Shown here one piece after another: positions 52,378-63,680 of a DNA stretch of 64,000 nt. The stretch covers positions 62,001 to 126,000 of the forward strand of contig NZ_CP136336.1 in the NCBI RefSeq assembly GCF_032681285.1, given 5' to 3'. This stretch comes from Piscinibacter gummiphilus (GTDB taxonomy: Bacteria; Pseudomonadota; Gammaproteobacteria; Burkholderiales; Burkholderiaceae_C). Numbering within the stretch: the stretch's first letter is position 1; each line of letters begins with the position of its first letter. The position numbers and the translations under genes were made by a program. Under the pieces are notes generated by a model. The model was not told the origin of the DNA, did not search any database, and saw nothing but the letters and a program-made list of their open reading frames with translations.

Positions 52378-53886
52378 ATGCCCTCGATCCCCGTTCCCCG
52401 CCGCGCGCTGTGGCCGGCCGCGCTGATGAGCCTCATGCTGATGGCCTGTGGGGCCACCTCGGCCGAACGTGAACCCTGGCCCCCGGTCTGGCAGGACACC
52501 CCGGCCTGGCAACCCGAGGATGCGCCGCCGGCCTTCAGCCCGCCCTCGGCCGCGCATTGCCGGCGCCTGCCCTCGATGCGCGAAGTGCCCGGTGGCGGCG
52601 TCGTGCAGCAGGGCCGCGGTGCGTGGCGGCATGAGCGTGAGCGCGACATGGCCTCTTCGCGCGTCGAGGGGGCCCCGGCCAAGCGCCGTGAAGCTGCCGG
52701 CGCCTCGATGTCCGAAGACAAAGCCGCCGCGCCCGCTGCCGAATCGCGCAGCGCAGATGCCGGGACATCGATGCCGATGTCTTCGCCGCCCTTCGCGCCG
52801 CCACCGTGGCCACAGCCCCAGCCCTCGGTGCAACGCCCTTCGAACCCGGTGGTGACGGCCGGCATGGTCGACGACAACGCCGACTTCGGCGAGTACCTCG
52901 CCTACCGCCAGCGCAATGCCGGCCTCCCGGTGCGCGATCGCGACGTCAGCGAGCGTTATCTGCTCGAAGTGACCGATGTGAATGGCCAGCCGGTGCACGA
53001 TGCCGAAGTGGCGGTGCAACGCCCCGGTGTGGCGCAGCCGCTGATGTGGGCTCGCACCGACACCGCCGGCCGCGTGTGGGTTCACCCCCGCGCGTTCATG
53101 CCCTACAGCGGCGGTGACGAGCGCACGCTCGGCATCGCGGTGCGCAAGGGCACCCTGCAAAACCGCGCGCTGCTGATGCGCGGCCAGTCGAATGCGGTGC
53201 AGGTGCGTCTGGGTGCGGTCGCGTCACAGCCGGTGCGCCTCGACCTCGTCTTCCTCATCGATGCCACCGGCTCGATGGGCGACGAGATCGCCAAGCTCAA
53301 GGCCTCGATGCGCGCGATGGCGCAGCAGATCGCGCAGCTGCCCGGCCAGCCCGACGTCTGCTGGGGGCTGGTGAGCTACCGCGACCGGGGTGATGCCTAC
53401 ATCACGCGCACGCACGACTTCACCGACGACCTCGGTGCCTTTCAACAACAGCTCGCGGGCGTGCAGGCGCACGGGGGTGGCGACACGCCCGAGGCGCTCA
53501 ACGAAGCGCTGCACGAAGTCGTGCACCGCCTGAGCTGGCGCCAGCAGGCGGCGCGCATGGTGGTGCTGGTGGCCGACGCGCCGCCGCACCTCGACTATGG
53601 CGGCCCGCAGTACGACCGCGACATGCAGGCCGCACTCGCCAAGGGCATCAAGCTCTTCGCCGTGGGGGCGAGCGGGCTCGATCCGGTCGGCGAATACATC
53701 TACCGCCAGATGGCGCAATACACCGCAGGCCGCTTCGTCTTTCTCACCTACCGCGACGCGCACAACCCGGGCAGCGGCCCAGGCACGCAGACGACGCACG
53801 ACGTGAAGCAGTATTCGGTGCAGACGCTCGACCGCCTGGTCGTGCGCCTGGTGAGCGACGAACTCGCGCGCCTGAAGCGCAGTTGA
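52378..53886 (+). CDS. VWA-domain lipoprotein
   Basis: This 502-aa exported lipoprotein has lipobox LMAC (Cys24), followed by a long Pro/Ala/Ser-rich region (~25-180), a beta-rich segment (~190-285) and a von Willebrand A domain (~290-490) with an intact MIDAS DATGS (Asp295-Ser299, DATGSMGDE). AGGAGA precedes the ATG, which itself is the first in-frame ATG after the divergent region. The VWA domain binds divalent metal and protein partners. Its divergent neighbour is an ECF sigma factor gene, so envelope-stress control is plausible. Converges with the GH5 gene with 3 bases between stops. Confidence 0.9.
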   Translation: MPSIPVPRRALWPAALMSLMLMACGATSAEREPWPPVWQDTPAWQPEDAPPAFSPPSAAHCRRLPSMREVPGGGVVQQGRGAWRHERERDMASSRVEGAPAKRREAAGASMSEDKAAAPAAESRSADAGTSMPMSSPPFAPPPWPQPQPSVQRPSNPVVTAGMVDDNADFGEYLAYRQRNAGLPVRDRDVSERYLLEVTDVNGQPVHDAEVAVQRPGVAQPLMWARTDTAGRVWVHPRAFMPYSGGDERTLGIAVRKGTLQNRALLMRGQSNAVQVRLGAVASQPVRLDLVFLIDATGSMGDEIAKLKASMRAMAQQIAQLPGQPDVCWGLVSYRDRGDAYITRTHDFTDDLGAFQQQLAGVQAHGGGDTPEALNEALHEVVHRLSWRQQAARMVVLVADAPPHLDYGGPQYDRDMQAALAKGIKLFAVGASGLDPVGEYIYRQMAQYTAGRFVFLTYRDAHNPGSGPGTQTTHDVKQYSVQTLDRLVVRLVSDELARLKRS

Positions 53887-53889
53887 AGC

Positions 53890-55011
53890 TCAGTTCAGGT
53901 ACGGCTGCAGCACCTGCATCTGCGGCCGGTCGACACCGTTGACCGGCTGCAGGCTGAACGGGTCGTGGCTGGCCCAGGCACCGGCCAGCCAGTAGCTCCA
54001 GCCCACCCACACGTCGCTGTTGGTCTGCATGAACGCCAGCATGCCGTTGAGCGCCTGCTTGCAGGTGTCGGTGTTCGCCGCGGCGAACTCGCCCAGCAAC
54101 CCGCGCTTGCCATTGGCGCGCAGCCAGTCGGTGAAGACCTGCAGGCGCTGCGCGCCGATGGTGGCGCTGACGCAGCCGGTGGTGGTGCCCGAGCTGTCGG
54201 TGTCGAGGTACTGGTGCACTTCGAACACCAGGTTGTTGCGGCTGTCGGCGATCTGCAGCATGGCTTGCGCGTTGGGCGTGCCGTAGAAGTTGGCCGTCCA
54301 GCTGTAGGCGCCCGACCAGGCGTTGCCCGGCACGGCGATGGTGTTGGTGGCGCCCGCGAGGCGGATGCGGCGAATGGCTTCGTTGGCCGCGCCGACCCAG
54401 TTCTCGGTCGTCATGCCGTAGGGCTCGTTCATCAAACCGAAGAGCACCTTGGGATTGGACTTGAACGTGGCCGCGAGGCGGTACCAGAGGTCGCCGAAGG
54501 CGGTGTGCGGCACGCCCGGGCTGCCGATGACCTGCTGGCGGTAGCGGCCGTAGTTGTGCGGGTCGATCAGCACCGTGATGCCCTTGGCAGTGGTGCTGTT
54601 CACGAAGCCGACGAGCCGCTGCAGCTCGGTCTGGTCCAGCGCACCGTAGAGCGTGGGCTGCACCCGTTCCCACAGGAATGGGAGCCGAATGAGGTTCATG
54701 CCCTTGGACTGGAAGTAGTCGACCGAGGTCTGGTTCGGATAGAAGTATTCGAAGCCGTAGCGGCCCGGCAGCAAGGTGCTGTTGTATTCGGCGCCGGAGA
54801 GGTTGACGCCTCGCCAGCGCAGGCCGGGGGTGGTGAGCTCCGCGCTTTCCGTGACGGCAGAAGCTGAAGCGGTAGGTGACGCTGCGGTGTTGTCGCTCGC
54901 GGTGGGCTCGCCCCCACCGCCGCCACCACAGGCACTGATCAAGGATGTGAAGGCGCAAAGCGCCAGGATGGAAACAAGGCTGGCGCGCATGTCGTGTACT
55001 GCTTTGGACAT
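53890..55011 (-). CDS. Lipoprotein glycoside hydrolase family 5 (cellulase-like)
   Basis: This 373-aa enzyme has a lipobox LISAC (Cys28) followed by a Gly run and a Ser/Thr/Ala linker (~34-60). The TIM barrel (~65-365) has LIRLPFLWERVQP, LIDPHNYGRY, the acid/base Glu196 in LMNEPYG, HQYLD and nucleophile Glu308 in LLGEFAAANTD. These are the GH5 hallmarks; endo-beta-1,4-glucanase or a related beta-glycanase activity is expected. Lipidation anchors it in the outer membrane, possibly at the surface. ATG 55011 is used; ATG 54990 is an alternative. Confidence 0.92.
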   Translation of the reverse strand: MSKAVHDMRASLVSILALCAFTSLISACGGGGGGEPTASDNTAASPTASASAVTESAELTTPGLRWRGVNLSGAEYNSTLLPGRYGFEYFYPNQTSVDYFQSKGMNLIRLPFLWERVQPTLYGALDQTELQRLVGFVNSTTAKGITVLIDPHNYGRYRQQVIGSPGVPHTAFGDLWYRLAATFKSNPKVLFGLMNEPYGMTTENWVGAANEAIRRIRLAGATNTIAVPGNAWSGAYSWTANFYGTPNAQAMLQIADSRNNLVFEVHQYLDTDSSGTTTGCVSATIGAQRLQVFTDWLRANGKRGLLGEFAAANTDTCKQALNGMLAFMQTNSDVWVGWSYWLAGAWASHDPFSLQPVNGVDRPQMQVLQPYLN

Positions 55012-55178
55012 GAGGAAATTGTCGGAACGCGAGACCGGGACTTCAGTGAGGTCTCGTAAAGCTTTGTGCGTGATGCAGTTCTCGCCGCGGGTGGTGCGCC
55101 CCGCATTTGCGCGGGCTCGTCACGCGGTCGCTGTTGCGCGCGGTGACACCTTCAGGCGGCCGGCACGAAGGCTGCCGC

Positions 55179-55595
55179 TCAGAACTCGACCATCAGGTGC
55201 AGCACGTGCGACCCGATCTTCTTTTCCACGCGAGGGATGTAGGCGATGCGCGGCGTGACGCCGTACCAGGTGCCGAGTGACACCGACGGCACCAGCAACG
55301 GCTGCACCTTGTGGAAGTAGCCGCTCACGCCTGCGGTCGTGATGTCGAGGATGCCGTACTTCCACGTGTAGCCGACGTAGATGCTGTCGCGGCGGAGCGA
55401 GTTGCGGTAGAAGCCGGCAGTCCAACCGTCGGGGTGGCGGTAGTACAGGCCGGGGTTGGTGTTGTTGTAGGTCTTCTCCGGTGCGTGGTAGCTCGCCAGG
55501 TGCAGGCCGAAGGTGTGGGTCTGCGTCTGCGCGTGGGCACATGGCACCGCAGCCAGGGCAACTGCAAGCAAGGCAAGGCGGGCGGGGCAGAACAT
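55179..55595 (-). CDS. Small exported protein, probable outer-membrane beta-barrel
   Basis: This 138-aa protein has a signal peptide (~1-22, MFCPARLALLAVALAAVPCAHAQ). The mature part alternates aromatic/polar residues: FGLHLASYHAP, GLYYRHPDGWTAGFYRNSL, YVGYTWKYGIL, LGTWYGVTPRIAYIP and a terminal aromatic HLMVEF, suggesting an eight-strand barrel ending in the OMP-type final Phe. I do not recognise a family. ATG 55595 is chosen because the signal peptide begins there; the longer frame to 55697 is not typical. Confidence 0.65.
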   Translation of the reverse strand: MFCPARLALLAVALAAVPCAHAQTQTHTFGLHLASYHAPEKTYNNTNPGLYYRHPDGWTAGFYRNSLRRDSIYVGYTWKYGILDITTAGVSGYFHKVQPLLVPSVSLGTWYGVTPRIAYIPRVEKKIGSHVLHLMVEF

Positions 55596-55802
55596 GGAGG
55601 GTCTCGCGGTGTAGCTGTGTCTCCTTGTTTTCGAACCCGCGCGTCTTCGGCTGTAGCGCCTGTTGCAACGCACACCCTTTAGAGGGGCATAAATCACGGC
55701 ACTAGTTGGCGCGTTCCTACTCAGTTACGAGGGTGTCAAAAGAGACCCGATCCGTATACTTCCGCACACTTCTCAAGCAGTAGAAAGCGCCAGGTTTCAG
55801 GG

Positions 55803-56432
55803 ATGGCTCGCAGACGCGACAAGAGTGAACAAACCCTCGCGGCGATCGTCGCGGCGGGCATGGACATCGCAGTCCACAAAGGCTTGCAGAGCGTGACGCT
55901 CAACGCGATCGCGCAGAAGCTCGACATCAGCAAGAGCGGCGTGTTTGTCCGCGTAGGCTCGCTGGAAGCGCTGCAGGTGCTGATCCTCGACGAGTACGAA
56001 CGCATCTTCGCGCTCACCGTCTTCATGCCCACGCTGTCGGAGCCCGCGGGCCTGCCGCGGCTCAATGCGATCGTGCACCGCTGGGTGCACCACGGCAATG
56101 AGCTCACCGCGCTCATCGCTTCGCACTACGCCGTCAACACCTTCGACGACGACCCCGACGCGCACCCCGATGCGCTGCGCACGCGCCTGGTCAACGGCAT
56201 GATGGCTTGGCGCCAGACGCTCGAGCGCACGGTGCAGCAGGCCATCGAGCGCGGCCACCTGCGCGCCGACTCCGACCCCGAGCAGATGGTGTTCGAGGTC
56301 TTCTCGCTGCTCTCGGGCTTTCTGTACGACGCGCACGTGAAGCGCGACCCGAAGTGCTTCGAGCGCGTGATGTCCGCCTACGGGCGGCTCTTGTCGACCT
56401 ACCGGGCGTTCGACCAGAACACGAAAGGCTGA
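55803..56432 (+). CDS. TetR/AcrR-family transcriptional regulator
   Basis: This 209-aa one-component regulator has an N-terminal TetR helix-turn-helix (~15-60; IVAAGMDIAVHKGLQSVTLNAIAQ, DISKSGVFVRVGSLEAL) and an all-helical ligand domain. The ATG is at 55803. It converges with the 276-aa lipoprotein gene (16 bases between stops) and is divergent from the small barrel protein, which is a possible target. The ligand is unknown. Confidence 0.93.
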   Translation: MARRRDKSEQTLAAIVAAGMDIAVHKGLQSVTLNAIAQKLDISKSGVFVRVGSLEALQVLILDEYERIFALTVFMPTLSEPAGLPRLNAIVHRWVHHGNELTALIASHYAVNTFDDDPDAHPDALRTRLVNGMMAWRQTLERTVQQAIERGHLRADSDPEQMVFEVFSLLSGFLYDAHVKRDPKCFERVMSAYGRLLSTYRAFDQNTKG

Positions 56433-56448
56433 GCGCCCTTCGCCGGGG

Positions 56449-57279
56449 TCAGTCGGCCTCGATGACCAGGATCGGCACCAGCCAGATCAGATGGCGTGGC
56501 AGCGTGATGAGCCACAGCCCTCCGAGGCGCACACCGTTCGCGTTGAAGCTCACCACGCCCTGCGTGCCGATCGTGGCCGACCAGTCACCCAGCCAGCCGC
56601 TGTAGCCCATCGTGAGCGTGCCCTGGTGCGAGCTCCCGGTGACGACGCCGTTGGTCGTGGTCTGCGTGTGGATGAGATCCACCTGGGTGAGGCTCAGGCG
56701 CGTGATGCGATTGCCGTGCGTGCTCGTGATGCCGACCGAGGGTGACTGCCAACGGTCGGTCGTGACCTGCGTCGACCCGCTGGCCTGCACCGTGTGGCTC
56801 AGGGTCGAGCTACCGTCGAACTGCAGTGTGCGGTCCTGCTGGAGCACCGACAGGTGCGACTCGGTGCTGACCGACAGGTTGTCTCCGATGGCGCTGTTGA
56901 CCGTCAGCGTGAGCGCGCCATTGACCACTGAGTTGTCGGTGGTGCTGCGGCAACTGCTGAACTGGATGGTGTAGGTCTCGCCGGTGTCCGGCGCGCCGTT
57001 GAACAGGTTGCCGCTGGGGCCGGCCGTGGCGATGAAGCTCACAGAGCCTCCGCCGGCACAGCTGCTGGAACCACTTGCGCCGTGGATGGCGAACACCAGG
57101 CGGGCGCTGGAAAGCACCGTGGCCTGGGCCCGCGCGCTTTCGTCGACCACCACGACGCCGCGGGTCGATTGCGCCGTCTCCTGGCTGGAGGACGAGGAAG
57201 CATCGTCACCACCGCCGCCGCACGCGGTGACCAGGGCGGCGAGCAGGGTGGCTGCGAGCGTGGGGCGTGTGAACGTCAT
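56449..57279 (-). CDS. Uncharacterised lipoprotein
   Basis: This 276-aa exported protein has lipobox LVTAC (Cys20), then GGGGDD and a Ser-rich linker. The mature domain is beta-rich with many Ser/Thr/Gly residues. There are two Cys in SSSCAGGGSV and FSSCRSTTD, which could form a disulfide. GGAGCC precedes the ATG. No known family is recognised. Asp is not at +2, so outer-membrane localisation is likely. Confidence 0.75.
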   Translation of the reverse strand: MTFTRPTLAATLLAALVTACGGGGDDASSSSSQETAQSTRGVVVVDESARAQATVLSSARLVFAIHGASGSSSCAGGGSVSFIATAGPSGNLFNGAPDTGETYTIQFSSCRSTTDNSVVNGALTLTVNSAIGDNLSVSTESHLSVLQQDRTLQFDGSSTLSHTVQASGSTQVTTDRWQSPSVGITSTHGNRITRLSLTQVDLIHTQTTTNGVVTGSSHQGTLTMGYSGWLGDWSATIGTQGVVSFNANGVRLGGLWLITLPRHLIWLVPILVIEAD

Positions 57280-57348
57280 GGCGAGGCTCCGGTTGGCCCA
57301 GTGGATGCAGTGTGCCGCGCTCGCCGCTCGGCCGCCAGCCGGGCTCTG

Positions 57349-59226
<1,878 letters not shown>

Positions 59227-59345
59227 GGCGGCAGGCGAGCCGGCATGGTACGCGAGGGGCTGGTGCGCGAGCTTCCCCCAAACGGCGTGTGGACCGGAAA
59301 GCTTGGGGGTGTGAGCGCACGAGTCTGCGTGCTAACTTCGTTCGC

Positions 59346-61526
59346 ATGAAACACCTGCTGGCCTGTTCTGCCCTCGTCTTTGCCACCGTCGCGGCCCATG
59401 CACAGACCGCGCCGCCGCCGGCCGCGGTGCGCACGGTGAGCGACACCTTCTACGGCGTGCGGGTCGACGACCCCTACCGCTACTTCGAGAACAAGCACAA
59501 CCCCGAGGTCGCGAAGTGGATGAAGGCGCAAAGCGACTATGCGTTTGCCACGCTCAGGCGCATCCCCGGCCGCGATGCCTTGCTGGAGGAGATCTCGCGC
59601 TACGACTCGGCGGCGTCGGAGCGGGTGGCGCAGATCACCCGCGTGCCGGGCGATCTGTATTTCATCGAGCGCCGTGGTGCCACCGAGAACCAGTACAAGC
59701 TCTCGTTGCGTCGCGGCGTGAAGGGCGCCGACCGGCTGCTGGTGGACCCGGAGGCCGTCGAGAAGAAGACCGGCCAGCCGCATGCCATCAACTGGTACAT
59801 GCCGTCGCCCGACGGGGCGCGGCTCGCCTACGGCCTGTCGGCCCAGGGCTCCGAAGCGGCGGTGCTGCACCTGCTCGACACGCGCACGGGCAAGCCGCTC
59901 GGGCGGCCGATCACGCGCGCCGAGTTCGGCGGTGTCGACTGGTCTCCCGAGGGTTCGCATGTGGTGGTCAACCGCCTGCGTGCGCCACGCAAGGGCGCGA
60001 AGGCCACCGACAAGTACCAGCACAGCCAGGTGTGGCTGCTGCGCGCGGGCCGCCCCGTCGCCGAGGCGAAGCCCGTGTTCGGCACCGCGACGAAGGGCGT
60101 GGACATTGAGCCTGCCGAGATCCCCATCGTCAGCTTCACGCATGACGGCAAATGGGCGCTCGGCATGGTCATCAACGGCACGCAGCGCGAGCTGGGCCTC
60201 TTCGTCGCGCCCCAGGCCGGCGTGCTGGCCGGCAAGCCGGCATGGAAGCGGGTGCTCAGGCCCTCCGACGAGGTCACGGGCATCGCCTATTTCGACGACA
60301 CGCTCTACCTCGTGTCCCACCAGGGTGCGCCACGCTCGAAGGTGCTGGCGATGCGCCTCGCCACGCCCGACCTGCAACAGGCCGAGCTCGTGATGCCGCC
60401 GTCGGAGCGCGTGGTGGTCAACGTGGTGGCCGCCGCCGATGCGCTCTACATCGAAGCGCGCGACGGCAACATCAAGCGCCTCTACAAACGCCCGCACGGC
60501 ACGAGCGGCGCGCCGGTGGAAGTGAGGCTACCGCTCGAAGGCTCGTTCGGCCTCGTCAACGACGAAGGCGGTGGCAGCGCGGCCAACCCGCGCCTGCCGG
60601 GTCTCCTGATCGACCTGCAGAGCTGGAACGCTGCGCGCCAGGTCTACGAGGTGGCCGCCGACGGAAGCGTGCGCAACACCGGCCTGCAACCGGCCGGGCC
60701 CTTCGACCAGCCGGCCGGCATCGTGGCGACCGAGGTGAAGGTGAAGAGCCACGATGGGGCACTGGTGCCCCTGTCCATCATCCACCGCGCCGACGTGGCG
60801 CTGGACGGCCGCAACCCGACCATCCTCTACGGCTACGCGAGCTACGGCTCGACCGAAGAGCCCTTCTACAGCGTGAGCCGCCTGGCCTGGCTCGACGCGG
60901 GCGGCGTGTACGCGATCGCCAACCCGCGGGGCAGCAGCGTCTACGGCGAGGAGTGGTACCGAGCCGGCTTCCAGGCCAGCAAGCCCAACACCTGGAAGGA
61001 CTTCATCGCCTGCGCCGAGTACCTCATCGCGCAGAAGTACACCTCCCCGCCCAGGCTCGGCATCCTGGGTGGCAGCGCGGGCGGCATCCTGGTGGGCATG
61101 GCGATGGTCGAGCGGCCCGACCTCTTCGCCGCGGTGATCCCGGCCGTGGGCGCGCTCGACATGGTGCGCATGGAAACCACCGCCAACGGCGTGCCCAACA
61201 TCCCCGAGTTCGGGAGCGTCAAGACCGAAGCCGGCTTTAAGTCGCTGCTGGCCATGAGCACTTACGCTCACATCAAGCCCGGCACCGCCTACCCCGCCGT
61301 GCTGCTGACCCACGGTGTCAACGACCCGCGGGTGGACGTGTGGAACAGCACCAAGACCGCCGCCAGGCTCATGGCGGCCTCCACCAGCGGCAAGCCGGTG
61401 CTGCTGCGCCTGGAATACGACGCTGGGCACGGCATCGGCAGCACCAAGAAGCAGCAGCTGGAGGAGCGAGCGGACATGCTGGCGTTCTTCCTCTGGCAGA
61501 TGGGGGTGGCCGGGTATCAACCCTAG
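59346..61526 (+). CDS. Prolyl oligopeptidase family (S9A) serine peptidase, exported
   Basis: This 726-aa enzyme has a signal peptide (~1-19, MKHLLACSALVFATVAAHA). A beta-propeller-type region (~60-430) precedes an alpha/beta-hydrolase domain with catalytic Ser577 (GGSAGG), His695 (DAGHGIGS) and an Asp in the LTHGVNDPRVD segment. It cleaves short peptides after Pro. Export would place it in the periplasm. The ATG at 59346 is favoured over upstream GTG/ATG in the same frame because the signal peptide begins there. Confidence 0.93.
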   Translation: MKHLLACSALVFATVAAHAQTAPPPAAVRTVSDTFYGVRVDDPYRYFENKHNPEVAKWMKAQSDYAFATLRRIPGRDALLEEISRYDSAASERVAQITRVPGDLYFIERRGATENQYKLSLRRGVKGADRLLVDPEAVEKKTGQPHAINWYMPSPDGARLAYGLSAQGSEAAVLHLLDTRTGKPLGRPITRAEFGGVDWSPEGSHVVVNRLRAPRKGAKATDKYQHSQVWLLRAGRPVAEAKPVFGTATKGVDIEPAEIPIVSFTHDGKWALGMVINGTQRELGLFVAPQAGVLAGKPAWKRVLRPSDEVTGIAYFDDTLYLVSHQGAPRSKVLAMRLATPDLQQAELVMPPSERVVVNVVAAADALYIEARDGNIKRLYKRPHGTSGAPVEVRLPLEGSFGLVNDEGGGSAANPRLPGLLIDLQSWNAARQVYEVAADGSVRNTGLQPAGPFDQPAGIVATEVKVKSHDGALVPLSIIHRADVALDGRNPTILYGYASYGSTEEPFYSVSRLAWLDAGGVYAIANPRGSSVYGEEWYRAGFQASKPNTWKDFIACAEYLIAQKYTSPPRLGILGGSAGGILVGMAMVERPDLFAAVIPAVGALDMVRMETTANGVPNIPEFGSVKTEAGFKSLLAMSTYAHIKPGTAYPAVLLTHGVNDPRVDVWNSTKTAARLMAASTSGKPVLLRLEYDAGHGIGSTKKQQLEERADMLAFFLWQMGVAGYQP

Positions 61527-61612
61527 GTGGGCACCTGTAGGAGGGCGAGACCCTGTCGGCGTCGCGCCCCATAATTCGCCTATCCCCGATCTACCCCTTC
61601 TTGGAGCGCCCC

Positions 61613-62110
61613 ATGGCCTCGATCAACAAAGTCATCATCATCGGCAACCTGGGCAAGGACCCGGAAGTCCGCTACACGCCCAACGGCTCGGCGGTGTGCA
61701 ACATCACCGTGGCCACCTCCCGTCAGTGGAAAGACAAGAACTCCGGCGAAAAGCAGGAAGAGACCGAATGGCACCGCATCGTGTTCTTCGACCGCATGGC
61801 CGAGATCGCGGGTGAGTACCTGAAGAAGGGCCGCCCCGTCTACGTGGAAGGCCGCCTGAAGACCCGCAAGTGGACCGACAAGGACGGCGTCGAGAAGTAC
61901 ACGACCGAAATCATGGCCGAGAACATGCAACTGCTGGGTGGCCGTGAAGGCGGCGGCGGTGGTGGTGGCGACGAAGGCGGCGGCGGTGGCTACAGCCGCG
62001 GCTCGCAAGGCGGTGGCGAGCGCAGCGCGCCGGCCTCGCGCCCGGCAGCCAAGCAGGCCCCGAAGTCGTCGACCGGCTTCGACGACATGGACGACGACAT
62101 CCCGTTCTGA
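61613..62110 (+). CDS. ssb: Single-stranded DNA-binding protein
   Basis: SSB has 165 aa. An OB-fold domain (~1-110; [35 protein letters not shown]) is followed by a Gly-rich disordered linker and the acidic C-terminal tip DDMDDDIPF that recruits partner proteins. The ATG at 61613 is preceded by GGAGCG. It is an independent transcription unit with a terminator downstream. Confidence 0.98.
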   Translation: MASINKVIIIGNLGKDPEVRYTPNGSAVCNITVATSRQWKDKNSGEKQEETEWHRIVFFDRMAEIAGEYLKKGRPVYVEGRLKTRKWTDKDGVEKYTTEIMAENMQLLGGREGGGGGGGDEGGGGGYSRGSQGGGERSAPASRPAAKQAPKSSTGFDDMDDDIPF

Positions 62111-62138
62111 TCGCATCCAACGTTTGTGACGCCCGACG

Positions 62139-62167
62139 CGCCGTGCTCCCGCACGGCGTTGTCGTTT
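62139..62167 (+). terminator. Probable terminator after ssb
   Basis: CGCCGTGC and GCACGGCG form an 8-bp stem with a tccc loop, followed by TTGTCGTTT. The T-tract is interrupted. Confidence 0.65.
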
Positions 62168-62193
62168 CTGGCTCCAGGTGACATGACACCGCC

Positions 62194-63531
62194 ATGACCA
62201 CACCGTCTTCCACCCCCTCGCCCGTCACCCGCGCCGACGCCTTCCGCTTCTGGCTCAAGCTCGGTTTCATCAGCTTCGGCGGCCCCGCCGGGCAGATCGC
62301 GGTGATGCATGAAGAGCTGGTCGAGCGGCGCCGCTGGATTTCCGAAGGCCGCTTCTTGCACGCCCTCAACTACTGCATGCTGCTGCCCGGCCCCGAGGCG
62401 CAGCAGCTGGCCACCTACATCGGCTGGCTGATGCACCGCACCTGGGGTGGCCTCGTGGCGGGCGGCCTCTTCGTGCTGCCCTCGCTCTTCATCCTGATCG
62501 CGCTGTCATGGGTCTACATGGCCTTCGGCCATGTGCCGGTGATCGCGGGGCTCTTCTACGGCATCAAGCCGGCGGTGACGGCGCTGGTGGTGCACGCCGC
62601 CTGGCGCGTCGGCTCGCGCACGCTGAAGAACGGCTGGCTCTGGGGCATCGCCGTGGCCGCCTTCGTGGCGATCTTTGCGTTGCAGCTGCCTTTCCCGCTG
62701 ATCGTGCTGGCGGCCGGACTGATCGGCTACGTGGGCGGGCGTGTGGTGCCCGCCAGGTTCAGCGCGGGCGGTGGCCACGGCAAGGCAGCGCCAAGCCACG
62801 GGCCGGCCCTCATCGGCGACGACACCCCCACGCCCGAACACGCCCGCTTCAGCTGGGCGCGCTTTCGGGCGGTGCTGGTGGTCTTTCTCGGCCTGTGGGC
62901 GCTGGCGCTCGGCGGCCTCACGGCAGCCTTCGGCTGGCAGGCCGTGCTCACGCAGATGGCCTGGTTCTTCACCAAGGCCGCGCTGCTCACGTTCGGCGGT
63001 GCCTATGCGGTGCTGCCCTACGTCTACCAGGGTGCGGTCGACCATCACCACTGGCTCACCGGCCCGCAAATGATCGACGGCCTCGCGCTCGGCGAGACCA
63101 CGCCCGGCCCGCTGATCATGGTCGTGTCGTTCGTGGGCTTCGTCGGCGGCTGGACGAAGGCCCTCTTCGGCCCCGATGCGCTGGTGCTGGCCGGTGCGGC
63201 GGCGGCCACCGTCGTCACCTTCTTCACCTTCCTGCCCTCGTTCTTCTTCATCTTCCTCGGCGCGCCGTTCATCGAGACGACGCACGGCAAGCTGCAGTTC
63301 ACCGCGCCGCTCACCGGCATCACGGCGGCGGTGGTGGGCGTGATCGTGAACCTGGCGGTGTTCTTCGCGTACCACGTGCTGTGGCCCAAGGGGCTCGGCG
63401 GCCCGTTCGAATGGGCCTCGGCCGCGATCGGGGTAGCGGCGGGCGTGGCGCTCTTCCGCTTCAAGCTCGGCGTGATTCCGGTGATCGCCGGCAGCGCGCT
63501 GGCGGGCCTCGCCCTCCAGATGCTGCGTTAG
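62194..63531 (+). CDS. chrA: Chromate transporter ChrA
   Basis: This 445-aa member of the CHR superfamily has two homologous halves with about ten membrane segments. Conserved motifs: FISFGGPAGQIAVMHEELV and MLLPGPEAQQLATYIG in the first half, LTFGGAYAVLPYVYQGAVD and GETTPGPLIMVVSFVGFVGG in the second. It exports chromate (CrO4 2-) in a sulfate-like manner. The ATG is at 62194. The cluster holds no chrB regulator, so expression may be constitutive. Confidence 0.94.
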   Translation: MTTPSSTPSPVTRADAFRFWLKLGFISFGGPAGQIAVMHEELVERRRWISEGRFLHALNYCMLLPGPEAQQLATYIGWLMHRTWGGLVAGGLFVLPSLFILIALSWVYMAFGHVPVIAGLFYGIKPAVTALVVHAAWRVGSRTLKNGWLWGIAVAAFVAIFALQLPFPLIVLAAGLIGYVGGRVVPARFSAGGGHGKAAPSHGPALIGDDTPTPEHARFSWARFRAVLVVFLGLWALALGGLTAAFGWQAVLTQMAWFFTKAALLTFGGAYAVLPYVYQGAVDHHHWLTGPQMIDGLALGETTPGPLIMVVSFVGFVGGWTKALFGPDALVLAGAAAATVVTFFTFLPSFFFIFLGAPFIETTHGKLQFTAPLTGITAAVVGVIVNLAVFFAYHVLWPKGLGGPFEWASAAIGVAAGVALFRFKLGVIPVIAGSALAGLALQMLR

Positions 63532-63680
63532 CCATCCTGCACAGCTTGCGCACCCCTTTCCCACCGGCGTTCCACTGTTTGCCCACAGGGTTTGCGGCAG
63601 TTGTCCACAGGCCTGGCGGCGCGAGTGCGCAGCTTGGGCAACAATTTGCCGATCCATCCCAAGACGCCCAGGAGGCCGAC

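Noticed and set aside
63590..63615. DnaA boxes or an origin of replication (TTGTCCACA and similar)
   Set aside because: A single near-match occurs without a cluster, AT-rich region or origin-associated genes such as dnaA.
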